NCBI GenBank assembly: GCA_018398585.1
Contig: JAGTTD010000018.1
Location: 7,199,501 to 7,263,500 of the forward strand
Reading direction: 5' to 3'
DNA length: 64,000 bases
Source of the DNA: Simmondsia chinensis
Lineage: Eukaryota; Streptophyta; Magnoliopsida; Caryophyllales; Simmondsiaceae
The notes beneath the pieces are model-generated. The model was not told where the DNA came from, searched no databases, and worked only from the letters and a program-made list of their open reading frames with translations. The first letter of the stretch is position 1, and every line of letters starts with the position of its first letter. This document shows, one piece after another, positions 49,621 through 58,708 of this stretch. The translations under genes and the position numbers were made by a program.

Positions 49621-50561
49621 TGCCGCCCTCTTCATTTTCATCTCACTCCCTCAAATTTTATTCTCCCGCTCCTGCTCAAATTTTATTCTCCAAAATTACT
49701 TAAACTACACAATTTATTTATTCTTTTAACTTTCTTTATTGTTCCTTTTCTTCTTCATCTGTTTGCTATCCGGGTTTCCATTCTCGTGCCTTTCCAGTGA
49801 GTTAGTCTATACTATTTGTTGTATTTTAGTCTCTTATTTTGTTGATATGTTCTTCAATTTATCCAATTTTTTTTGTTAACTTCGTTGGATTTTGACGTAA
49901 ATTAGGGTTTAGAAGTGAATGAAGCTGTTGAAATTAGGGTTTTAAGTGCACGTTATTGGTGTATTTTAGGGGTTTTGGTAACTCTTGGAATTTCTTGTTA
50001 CTTTTGCATGAATATTCATTTGCTAGTTGTTGGTGGTAATGTTCACTTATTGTGACAACTAAAAGTTTCGAATTTTCCATTTAGATTTTAGTTGAGTTTT
50101 CTATTGGGATGCTAATATGTGTGTAGAGAATGAGAGAAAGGAGAAAGTAATTGAAAATTTGTTATGTTGGTGAAGGTATTTCTTTTATAATTAATTTTTG
50201 ATTATTTTTGGTCGGAAACTAGAGATTGAGAAAATTAAATATGGAAATTAGAAGTGGAATTTTAATTGAAAAGTGAGCTTGTAATTGATTATACGCATGA
50301 AGATGATGTAAATGAGGTTTAAGTTTGTTGAATGTGACATGTTGTTAACTATTATTATTTGATCTGCAACATTTGTGATATTGTTGTACTTTGTTGTGCT
50401 AATATATGGTTGATATATTGACACTAATATACGTTTCTATGTAAAAAGATTTTATACTAGGAAACTTTTTGTATTATGAGTATAGATAGACTTTAATATA
50501 GTTATAAGAATTAACTAATTTGTGATGCTTCTCAATTTGACTTCTATTGGAGAAGTGATTG

Positions 50562-50870
50562 ATGGATGGTCAAAAAAGTTAGATAAATTTGCCCAGGTTT
50601 AGTCAAAAATTTATGAATGGAGTGGAACAATACATAAGCACTGCAAAAAATACTACATCTTTAAATGGTAGGATCAAGTGCCCATGTAAGATATGTGGTT
50701 CTGTGATGTTTGTTCAACCAGACATTGTTCGTGAACACTTAGTTTGGAAGGGGATTCATACAAATTTTTCGATTTTTCATGGAGATGAGTTGTTATCTAC
50801 CGATGTTAATGATGAGAGTATTGATGATGGAGAGTTAGATGATCCACTTGATGAGAGTATCGGAAAATAA
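50562..50870 (+). pseudogene. CACTA transposase-associated domain (TNP2 N-terminus)
   Basis: The frame begins ATG at 50562 (MDGQKS), meets TAG at 50580 where most relatives have a Trp codon, and continues LPRFSQKFMNGVEQYISTA, IKCPCKICGSVMF, VREHLVWKGI and an acidic tail. The CPCK-C pair and REHL-x-KGI are hallmarks of the transposase-associated domain at the N-terminus of plant TNP2 proteins. The catalytic part is missing. The stop and truncation make the element non-autonomous. Confidence 0.8.
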
Positions 50871-51074
50871 GCTTTTAGTATCGAAAATTTTCTGATACTA
50901 AATCATCTTCTTCTTGTAGTGTTCGTGCTTCAATTTCGGTTGTGATATAGTTTAATTCACAGTTCACTGTCCGATTATACTAGGTTTACATTGTTTGAAA
51001 GTATTATAAATATCATCTTTAGGTCTTTACATTGTAGAATTTTTATTAAAAAGTACAAGTCATATGTGTGTGCA

Positions 51075-52229
51075 GTTGATAACTGATGGGAAAGAACCGG
51101 ATGAGCTCACAATATTTCAGCAAACACATCACCCAAAATCTTTATCCAAACTTGATGTTGGATCTGTCACTGCTCTAGTATGGTTTATCTTTAGTTATTT
51201 TGTATTTCAATTTTTTCCCATGTCCCTTCTAAAAGTTAAGATCATCATTTATTAATATGATATCAGGTTGAGATTGATAGAAGACTAGAAGAGCTTCCAC
51301 AGGATCTTGAGGAGGCAACACGAGTTGAGGAACGCAAAAAAATCTTTGTACAAGTTGTCGGAGAAGGCAAGAACGGATACGCGAAAACATATGGGTTGGG
51401 CGTTAAAGTCCCTCGATCTAGTGTGAAACGCTCTCTCTTGGCTCAAGAGCAAGAGAAAAATAGGAAGTTGGAGGCTGAGCTCAAAGATGTAAAACAAAGC
51501 TTGAAATCTCTTTGAAGCGGGTAGATTTTCTAATGGCAACTATGACGAAGAGGGGAAACAAGGTTAGCGTGCTTTTGCATTGCTTTGGAATTCCGCATAA
51601 TATAAATTTTAATTGCTTTGAATTGACTGTTGAAGTTTATTTATTTGGATTTTCTATCCATAGTTTTGTAGTGGCTTGGGTGGATGTAGCAAGGTTGGTC
51701 TCGAGTTGTAGTAATTTAGTTTTCATACTGTGGATAGAAGAACACCCAAATTTGAATTTTTTCTCCTGGGGTTCTTCTTCTTCATGCAATTCTTATGGGT
51801 TTTCTTACATTGTAGAGCAAATCTTAGTATGTCCCCTATTAATTTCGGATTACGTGCTCATTTGACCCCTTTTTTATGTGAATTTTAATGTTTTTCCTGA
51901 TGAAAATTGTTGCTTTTCTTTTGCTTTTAAAACATAGATTCGGGATTATAGTTCTTAATTTATTTCGTGTACAATTTCTTAATATGGGTATGATGATTTG
52001 TCTTACAATGGGAATCTCACTAATGCACACGCTTATGTCTTTTAATGAAGACCTCATGCTTTTGTTATCAACTGTGTTCTTTTACCATTGGACCAATGCT
52101 TTCTTTGCAATGATCATATTATCCACTTTGCTTATCTTTGGTTTGTTTATCTTTGTTTTACAGGAAGCTAGTTCATCTTATGATGATGTCTTAGAAGAGG
52201 AGGATGATGCAATGGAAGATAGGGAATAA
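51075..52229 (+). pseudogene. Plant Ptta/En/Spm (Transposase_24) gene remnant with introns
   Basis: Likely exons: 51075-51177 (GKEPDELTIFQQTHHPKS, LDVGSVTAL; donor GT follows), 51267-51515 (after a CAG acceptor; VEIDRRLEELPQDLEEATR, VVGEGKNGYAKTYGLGVKVP, then a coiled coil EQEKNRKLEAELKDVKQSL) and a final piece 52164-52229 (acidic, EEEDDAMEDRE). The VVG...YGLG motif and the coiled-coil end are typical of this family, the second protein of CACTA elements that binds sub-terminal repeats. Exon 2 ends in TGA and earlier exons are missing, so the gene is incomplete. Exon joins are inferred from splice-site dinucleotides. Confidence 0.7.
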
Positions 52230-52494
52230 AGTTTATTACGTGTTTTTGCTAAACCTGCAAATGATGGGAAGAATTGTATTGAATGTTGTGTTTTGCTCAA
52301 CTATGTGTTTTTTGGTTTGGATTTTGGATGATTCTAGTTGTATGTAATGCATGATAAATTTTTCCGTTGGTATGATGATGATGTAGGGCTTTTGGTTTAC
52401 TTATTTTCAATTATGTGTTCTAATTGGTTGAAAAATACGAAATTTAGAAACAGAAGTACAATGCTGTTATTAATAGCAATAGTGAAAGAATTAT

Positions 52495-52895
52495 AATGAC
52501 GTTGGTGTAACTTTGTTGCTGCTGTAACCAATAGCAGCAGAAAACACTTTGTTGCTGTATCCAATAGCAACAGAAAGCACTTTGCTGCTGTAACCAATAG
52601 CAACAGAAAGCACTTTGTTGTTGTAACCAATAGCAACAGAAATCACTTTGTTGCTGTAACCAATGGCAACAGTTGTCATGTTGTTGCAAAAAGCAATAGT
52701 AACAAATCTAGCAACAATGACCAGTTTGTTGCTATTGGGGTGCAATAGCAACAACTCGCATTTTCTGTTGCTATAACTTTTAGTGACAGCGGCAATAGCA
52801 ACAACGTAGTAACAGACAAAATTCTGTTGCTAAAAGCTATAGTAACAAAAAAATAGCCAATAGCAACAGAAACTGCTTTGTTGCTATTGGCCACT
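52495..52895. repeat. Sub-terminal repeats of outer CACTA (about 33-bp unit)
   Basis: At least five near-tandem units built on TTGTTGCTGTAACCAATAGC plus AACAGAAAGCACT (52506-52672), followed by looser copies in both orientations up to the right end. These create several spurious open frames. CCAATAGCAACA also occurs at the left end (48250 region). Confidence 0.8.
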
Positions 52896-53291
52896 TTTTT
52901 TATAGTGAAGTGAACATAGGATAAACAAACACTTAAATCTACACCAAAATATCCTCTTTGATGGCACGGAGATAGGATCGGCTGTCACTTGGGGATGAAA
53001 ATTGAGCATTGACTTGTTGGATCGAGAAGAGAATAAAGAAGACTGTGGAGATAATATTTTCTCTTTAAAAATAGTAGAAATTAAGGGGGAAATAAAGAAT
53101 TTAGAGAGGGGAAGAAAGAAAATAATAGAGACATATTACATTTCATAGTCATTTTCATGCCTTTTCTTACAGCACTAATGCCCTTTTTATAACGATGATG
53201 ATATGGGGGAAGGAGGACCATTAAGCTCTTATGAAATAAAAATACTTATATAAATTTTTACTAAAATATGACCACCTACAAAAATATTATT

Positions 53292-53810
53292 TATGTTGCG
53301 TTTGGTTCAACTTATTTTAACTTATCTTTTTTCAGCTTATCTGTTTCAATAAGCTCTGTCCATTTAAGATATGTATCTTTTTACAGTAAAGAGTTTAGTT
53401 TTATAATGCAGAAAGATCTTTTTTACGTAATAAAGTGTTTAAATGCAAGTTTTAAAAAGAGATTTATCTATTATAATCACAAAAATAACTTAATAATATA
53501 AATCAATTAATAATAATAGGGAAGAGAGAATCATAATAATAGTTGACCATACTAGTGGAAACTGGTGAGTATAGTGACCCATGGGTGTAAAAAAGGTAGT
53601 GGTAGATGGGGGTGGTGATAACAAGTAAAACTAAGTTATAATGATGAAGATTTAATATTAATATAACATTTTAAAAACATATTTCTTAAATAAGCTGTGA
53701 AAAAGATCCCCTTTTGCATCTTTTTCTGCCTAGTTATAAAATAGTTATTTTTATTTTTTTAAGCTATGAAAAAGATGTAAAAAAATCTTTTTTTTTTAAC
53801 CAAACACAAT
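53292..53810. repeat. MITE-like repeat with GTTTGGTT ends
   Basis: Left end GTTGCGTTTGGTTCAAC (53296), right end complement of ATTGTGTTTGGTTAAA (about 53798-53810). A further half copy with GAACCAAACACAACC occurs at 54440-54490, beyond a solo LTR, so one of the ends may belong there. Confidence 0.5.
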
Positions 53811-53820
53811 GTCATGTGCA

Positions 53821-54416
53821 TGACATTATGAGAACCAAGGCCTAGCAATGGCTGCATCAAGGGTTCGTGCTAGCGAGTGTCAAGGGCTGTGTCAATCGTC
53901 TGTGTCCTTCAGGTTTGCTGCCACAGCCGGTAGCATCAACAGCCAAGACACGCGCCTAGTGGGACCGAATCTAGAAGCTTCTCTCAACCGTTTTTCCCAC
54001 TCACTTTTGAATTCAAATGCTTTTTCCCTCTCTTTTATGTTTCCCGCCCTTTTTCAAAATGTTCCCGCCTATTTTTAAATATTTTGGTTAATAGGATTAA
54101 TTCTAGAAGTTTCTAGATTAGTTCTTTTAATTCTCTATAAATAGCCTAGCTTAGTAATGTAATTGTCAACTAGCAATCCAATTCAAATCAAAATGAATGA
54201 AGTTCATCTTTCTCTCTCATCTCTTTACTGATTTCTCTCTCTCTCTCTCTCCTCAACTAAACCCTAACTCCTTTCTCATCTGAAATTCTCTAATTCTTCT
54301 TAGCTAAAGTGTAATTCACCTTCTAATTCTCATCTCAATTCTAAATCTTTATCAATTCTCATCAAGAATCTCAATTCGTGCTATCTTCTTGTCACCAAAC
54401 CTTTAGGTTTGTGACA
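53821..54416 (+). repeat. Putative solo LTR (596 bp)
   Basis: Starts TGACATTATGAGAACC and ends GGTTTGTGACA. TATAAATAGCC (54136) is a good TATA box, followed by a CT-rich transcribed-leader-like region. TGCA stands before the start and after the end, a possible short duplication. No primer binding site or coding sequence follows. Confidence 0.55.
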
Positions 54417-54664
54417 TGCAAGCCTTATAGTAAACTAAATCTTTTTCATAGCTTTAAGTTGTTAAAAAGCTGAACCAAACACAACCTTAGTCACATGTTA
54501 TGTCCCCTTGAAAATCACCCTTGTCCTCTCAAGGGTGAAAGTCTAGGCATTAGCTCTCTTAGGTCAACACTAAAGGTACTAATTCTAAACCCATCAAAAA
54601 AAATAAATAAATAAAACTAAGCCCAAGAAAAAAAAAATTAGATCAAATATAATATTTCCACATT

Positions 54665-55255
54665 TAGAGGTGTAAATGAACTGAACGTTCAACGAATTAC
54701 TCGTGCTCGAAGTTGATTATGGCTCGTTCATGTTCGTTATTGGGGCTCGATGGCTTATTGAGTCAAGTTCGGACAAGCTTGATAAGCTTAACAAGCCAAG
54801 TTCGTACAAGGGGGTGCTCGGATCGTTAGCATTTGTGAAAAATTTGACAAGGGCTCAAGGAGAGCTTGTTAAAAACTTGTTAAGGGCTTGGTAAGGGGTA
54901 GTTAATAGTTAATATTAATTCGAAAATAGTTCAATAACAGCTCTATAGTAACTTGAATAGCTGAGCTTAATAGGGAACTTGACTTGATAACAAGCTCAAC
55001 ACAGTTATGAACTCGATTTTGCTCAATGACGAGCTCAGTTGGTCTAAATAATAAGCTCAGCTCGATTGGCTTAACGAGCTGAGTCAAGTCAGGTATCAAA
55101 CATAGTTAAATCTTATCGAATCGAGCTCAAACAAAGATTTGAAAGCTCGATACGAGCTTGGCTCGAAGTTGAGCTCAATAATCCTTATCAAACTCAAGCT
55201 CGAGCTTGAACAAGGGAGTGCTCGGCTCAGCTCGGATCTTTTTCACCCACCTTAA
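54665..55255. repeat. GAGCTC/GGCTCG-rich hAT-like repeat, copy 4
   Basis: Left end AGAGGTGTAAATGAACTGAA, nearly the same as the MITE at 27086. Right end complement of AGGTGGGTGAAAAAGATCCG. Interior of TTCGTACAAG, GAGCTC and GGCTCG words. Flanking 8-mers do not match. Confidence 0.6.
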
Positions 55256-55385
55256 AACTACCCCAATTAGAAGTATAAGTTGGGCCAAACAAAAACAAAA
55301 TTAGGCCCATGAACTTAAGTGCATTGAAGAAATCAAAGTTGTCTAAGGTAAGATTTAATGATCGCTTAATGGTATTTTGGTAATT

Positions 55386-56195
55386 TCATTCTTTAGATTT
55401 TCCAATCCTCCAGCTAACTATATGTGTTCTCCTCCTTAACAGCCGTAACTTCTTCGACCATGCACTCACCTGACCCACTTCCTCAATAGTAACCGATGTC
55501 GAAAACTTCGACCACGCAGGCTCCGGCCAATCATCCTCCACCACCCACCTCTGCAGTTCATCAGGTGAAGATAATTGGAAACCAAGCGTTGGTGGTGGCT
55601 TCGTCTCCTCGTTCACCTTCGACCTGAACAACCATGTTGGCTCTGATGAGTCTTTCTTCATCATCATAGTCGTTGACCTGGAGTCCACCTGCTAATCGGT
55701 TCTATTCTTCATTGTTAGCATCGGTTCTTCCTCCATTGCAACTCTTTGGCTATTTTCATGTCACCTTTTTCTCAGTCGCCATTGTTGAGGTTTCCCTTGA
55801 TTTCTTGGTCAAATTGCTGTAGGATTTCTCCTCCGCCTCTTGTAAGACTGCCATCTTCTTCAGATTCCCTAACTGAAGCACCAAACTTCCTTCCACCATC
55901 ATTGACTTCGGGCCATTAATCTTCAAGCCAATAGGTAAGGCATTTTGCGCTTTTTTGGTGACTGAGTATGTGGATTTACCTCTATGGATTAGTTCATTGA
56001 CTGTTCTCGATAACTTGGTCAAATTTTCCATCCGTGGATCCATTTTTAGATCCTTGAAATCCATTCTTCAAAACTGCTAAGCAATTTCAGAACCTTCACA
56101 TCTTAGCTTTTCCAAGTTGATATCAATCCATTGTTTGTTTCCCTTCATCGCTTTCTCCAACCTTTGCAACTCAACTATCGATCTAATCCACAGGA
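55386..56195 (-). other. Unidentified minus-strand ORF cluster
   Basis: Three short frames follow each other on the minus strand: 56195-56077, 56064-55756 (contains KMDPRMENLTKLSRTVNELI and VTKKAQNALPIGLKINGPKS) and 55688-55386 (contains TLGFQLSSPDELQRWVVEDD). Stops separate them. The composition is protein-like, but I recognise no family. The copia element at 56199-62216 is inserted at the upstream edge. It may be a decayed gene exon set or an unknown element. Confidence 0.35.
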
Positions 56196-56198
56196 CCT

Positions 56199-56920
56199 TG
56201 TTAGAACAAAAAGTCAAAATACTTGCAAAATACTTGCAACCGGGTAACCAAGAGATCTCAGGTGTTGAGGCCGTGTAATCACTTTCCTTAAGGTTTATTT
56301 CGCTATACGAAATATCCTCGGGGATACAACAACCAAAATGAAGTGAGAATGTGTAAAGAAGAGAAAGATCGAGATGTGGAGAGATTGGAGTTTTGCTCAA
56401 AGAACACAACAACAAGAACACAAGAACACTTTGAATGCAAAGTTCTTTCACACTTGATTTCCCTTGTGTTTTTGATTCATTATTATGCCATCAAAAGAGG
56501 GGAGTAATATATATGTATTGCATGTACAAAGACGTCCCAAAACAAAGAGCCATTAATGTATAAAAGAACCGGGAAGAAACCGCGCAGACAAACCGTCAAA
56601 ACCGACCTGTGTGTCGAATGTGTGTCGACACACAGGTCGACACATGGACTTACTGTAAGTCTGTGTGTCGACACACATTTTCTATGTGTCGACGCACAGA
56701 TCCCCTCCATACGCTTCTGTAAAGAGCTGTGTGTCGACACACAGCTGTCTCCCCACCATTCTGTAATATTGTGTGTCGACACACACCCCCAACAAGCTCT
56801 TAAATATTCAAACGAGTATTGGGACATTCTCAAATACATCTTATACATACATAAACAACATTTAACATATATATATATATACACGTATTATACAACATAT
56901 ATTTTGAAAATACACCAACA
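56199..56920 (-). repeat. 3' LTR of young copia element
   Basis: 722 bp; on the minus strand starts TGTTGGTGTATTTTC and ends TTTTGTTCTAACA. Carries at least four TGTGTCGACACA-type palindromes (56620-56785). Confidence 0.92.
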
Positions 56921-57487
56921 ATCCCCCACCATTTTCAAAATACAACCAATCTCAAAATAACATCTCGTTTAAACGAGGCCTTATTGTGCATCAACGAGGG
57001 TGTCTCATGATTGAACCCCCAGCTAATGAAAAGACCATACAGTTAATCGGATCGAAAATGGTAGACCAAGCTTTGAACCATACAATCCATTTGACTAACC
57101 GACTATCTAATCACGCATAAGGCGTACTCCCCGTACACACCCTATAACTCCGAGACCGACACATTTGTGGCCTTGTGTCCTGTACCATTTGTGTGTGTTT
57201 CAGGGCCAAACCCTTGTCGAAAATCACCCCTTTGAAGTGGCCAAACTTCAACACACGCTAAGGTGGACCTCATTGATCATGTCCCTGTGATGCGACATTC
57301 AATAAGTTCTAAAACTAGGTCCATTAAGAGCATTTGCTCATCCTTTTAAAATCTCTAACATAGGTACCAAGCACTTCACACTCGGGATGGAAACAAACTC
57401 ATTTAGTTCTTGCAGTTACACAGATGATAAGTCTCTCTCATTGAACTCAAGACCTAGCGTCATACTAGGCGTCCAGTTGAGGGCCTA

Positions 57488-58708
57488 TCATGGGCGACTA
57501 ATTATAACAGGTTTCAACCCTATCCCTTCATTAGTTCCCAGACCCAAATCTCTAGCCAGGCCTTTAGTAAATGGATCCGCTAGATTCTGACTGGTTCTCA
57601 CGAAGTCCACAGTGATAACACCTTCCCGAATAAGGTGTCTCACCATACTATGTCTAACACCAATGCGTCTGGACTTCCCATTATACACTTCACTGTACGC
57701 TTTAGAAAGCGTAGCTTGACTATCATAATGGATAGAAATAGGAGAGATCGGCTTCGGCCACAAAGGTATCTTATACAAGAGATCCTTTAACCACTCGGCT
57801 TCTTTAGTCGCAGAAGCGAGAGCGATAAACTCCGCCGCCATTGTAGAGTCAGATATGCAAGTTTGTTTCTTGGAACCCCAAGAAACTGCACCCCCACCAA
57901 ACAGGAATACCCATCCACTCGTGGATGCATGATCCTCTACATCGGAGATCCAACTTGCATCAGTATACCCTTCCAAAATAGGAGGATACCCAACATAATT
58001 GAGACCATAATCCATAGTCTTCTTTAGGTACTTCAGTACCCGGTGCACTGCATCCCAGTGCAACTTACTCGGTTTGCTGGTATATCTACTCAGCTTTCCA
58101 ACAGCAAAGGCAATATCATGCCTAGTGCTTGTCATGGCATACATGAGATAGCCAATAGCTCGAGCATACTCCAATTGTGCCACTGGAGCACCCCCATTCG
58201 GTACTAATTTCACACTAGCATTCATTGGTATGGATATCGGTGCACAGTCAAAGAAATGGAACCTTTTCAACACCTTTTCGATATAGTGAGACTGCGTCAA
58301 GGAAATTGCATCACCATTCCTTACAATCCTTATACCAAGGATTACTTCCGCCTCACCCATATCTTTCATAGCAAAGTTTTCAGAGAGAAACAATTTAGTT
58401 CTCTTGACTTGTTCCATATCAGTACCGAAAATCAGCATGTCATCGACATACAAACATATAATGACCCCTTTGCCATTATCAAACTTGCTATAGAAACATT
58501 TATCAGATTTGTTTATAACGAATTCATTGTTCAATACAACTTGATCAAATTTCTGGTGCCACTGCTTCGGGGCTTGCTTCAGCCCATATAGAGAACGTAT
58601 GAGTTTACACACTTTTCTCTCTTGGCCCGGAACAACAAACCCTTCTGGTTGTTCCATGTATACTTCCTCCTTTAGCTCACCATTCAGGAATGCCGTTTTG
58701 ACATCCAT
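57488..58708 (-). CDS. copia pol C-terminal part: reverse transcriptase and RNase H
   Basis: 406-codon open frame. It begins at the block MDVKTAFLNGELKEEVYMEQ and continues with LYGLKQAPKQWHQKF, the catalytic ICLYVDDMLIFGT (about 58430), then VKLVPNGGAPVAQLEYARAI and RNase H with DASWISDVEDHASTSGWVF, TMAAEFIALASATKEAEWL and the C-terminal ADPFTKGL. The YVDD box and RNase H acidic residues are present. The frame lacks its own start because it is the continuation of the upstream frame after a one-base change near 58715-58735. It would copy element RNA and remove the template. Motif spacing and length match complete copia enzymes. Confidence 0.9.
   Translation of the reverse strand: MDVKTAFLNGELKEEVYMEQPEGFVVPGQERKVCKLIRSLYGLKQAPKQWHQKFDQVVLNNEFVINKSDKCFYSKFDNGKGVIICLYVDDMLIFGTDMEQVKRTKLFLSENFAMKDMGEAEVILGIRIVRNGDAISLTQSHYIEKVLKRFHFFDCAPISIPMNASVKLVPNGGAPVAQLEYARAIGYLMYAMTSTRHDIAFAVGKLSRYTSKPSKLHWDAVHRVLKYLKKTMDYGLNYVGYPPILEGYTDASWISDVEDHASTSGWVFLFGGGAVSWGSKKQTCISDSTMAAEFIALASATKEAEWLKDLLYKIPLWPKPISPISIHYDSQATLSKAYSEVYNGKSRRIGVRHSMVRHLIREGVITVDFVRTSQNLADPFTKGLARDLGLGTNEGIGLKPVIISRP

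Larger units (their letters stand above)
48944..50921 (+). mobile_element. Nested CACTA transposon (1978 bp)
   Basis: Ends CACTACAAGAAAAATGACC and, inverted, CACTACAAGAAGAAGATGA, flanked by TTC on both sides (48941-48943, 50922-50924). Sub-terminal TTTAGTATCGAAAA words occur at both ends. It retains one coding remnant (50562-50870) and an array of CCGCG/CGCGG hairpins (49350-49620). Confidence 0.92.
48189..52907 (+). mobile_element. CACTA (En/Spm) transposon, deletion derivative
   Basis: Ends are CACTACAAAAAAAGTGACC and, inverted at the right, CACTATAAAAAAAGTGGCC. They are flanked by the 3-bp duplication AAG (48186-48188 and 52908-52910). Sub-terminal repeats rich in CCAATAGCAACA occur at both ends. 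The element carries remnants of a plant Ptta/En/Spm (Transposase_24) protein gene and, within it, a second CACTA at 48944-50921. It interrupts the LTR of the old copia element. Confidence 0.92.
36893..53059 (-). mobile_element. Old Ty1/copia element, split by three later insertions
   Basis: Homologous ends at 36893-37188 (3' LTR) and 48037-48188 plus 52908-53059 (5' LTR, interrupted by CACTA) enclose minus-strand gag, integrase, RT and RNase H pieces. Insertions: solo LTR 37948-39407, gypsy 39736-44907, CACTA 48189-52907. Removing them gives an element of about 4.8 kb. The last part of pol (GKILSPHSSSF) seems to read into the 3' LTR, so LTR edges on the high-coordinate side are uncertain and no TG start is seen there. 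Confidence 0.7.

Noticed and set aside
52506..52672. Regularly spaced direct repeats that might suggest a CRISPR array
   Set aside because: The units are near-contiguous with no unique spacers and lie at the end of a CACTA element in a plant genome.
52397..52894. Four overlapping minus-strand frames rich in repeated FCCYWLQQQSA or VAIGYSNK units
   Set aside because: They are translations of the CACTA sub-terminal tandem repeats in different frames and are not a protein.
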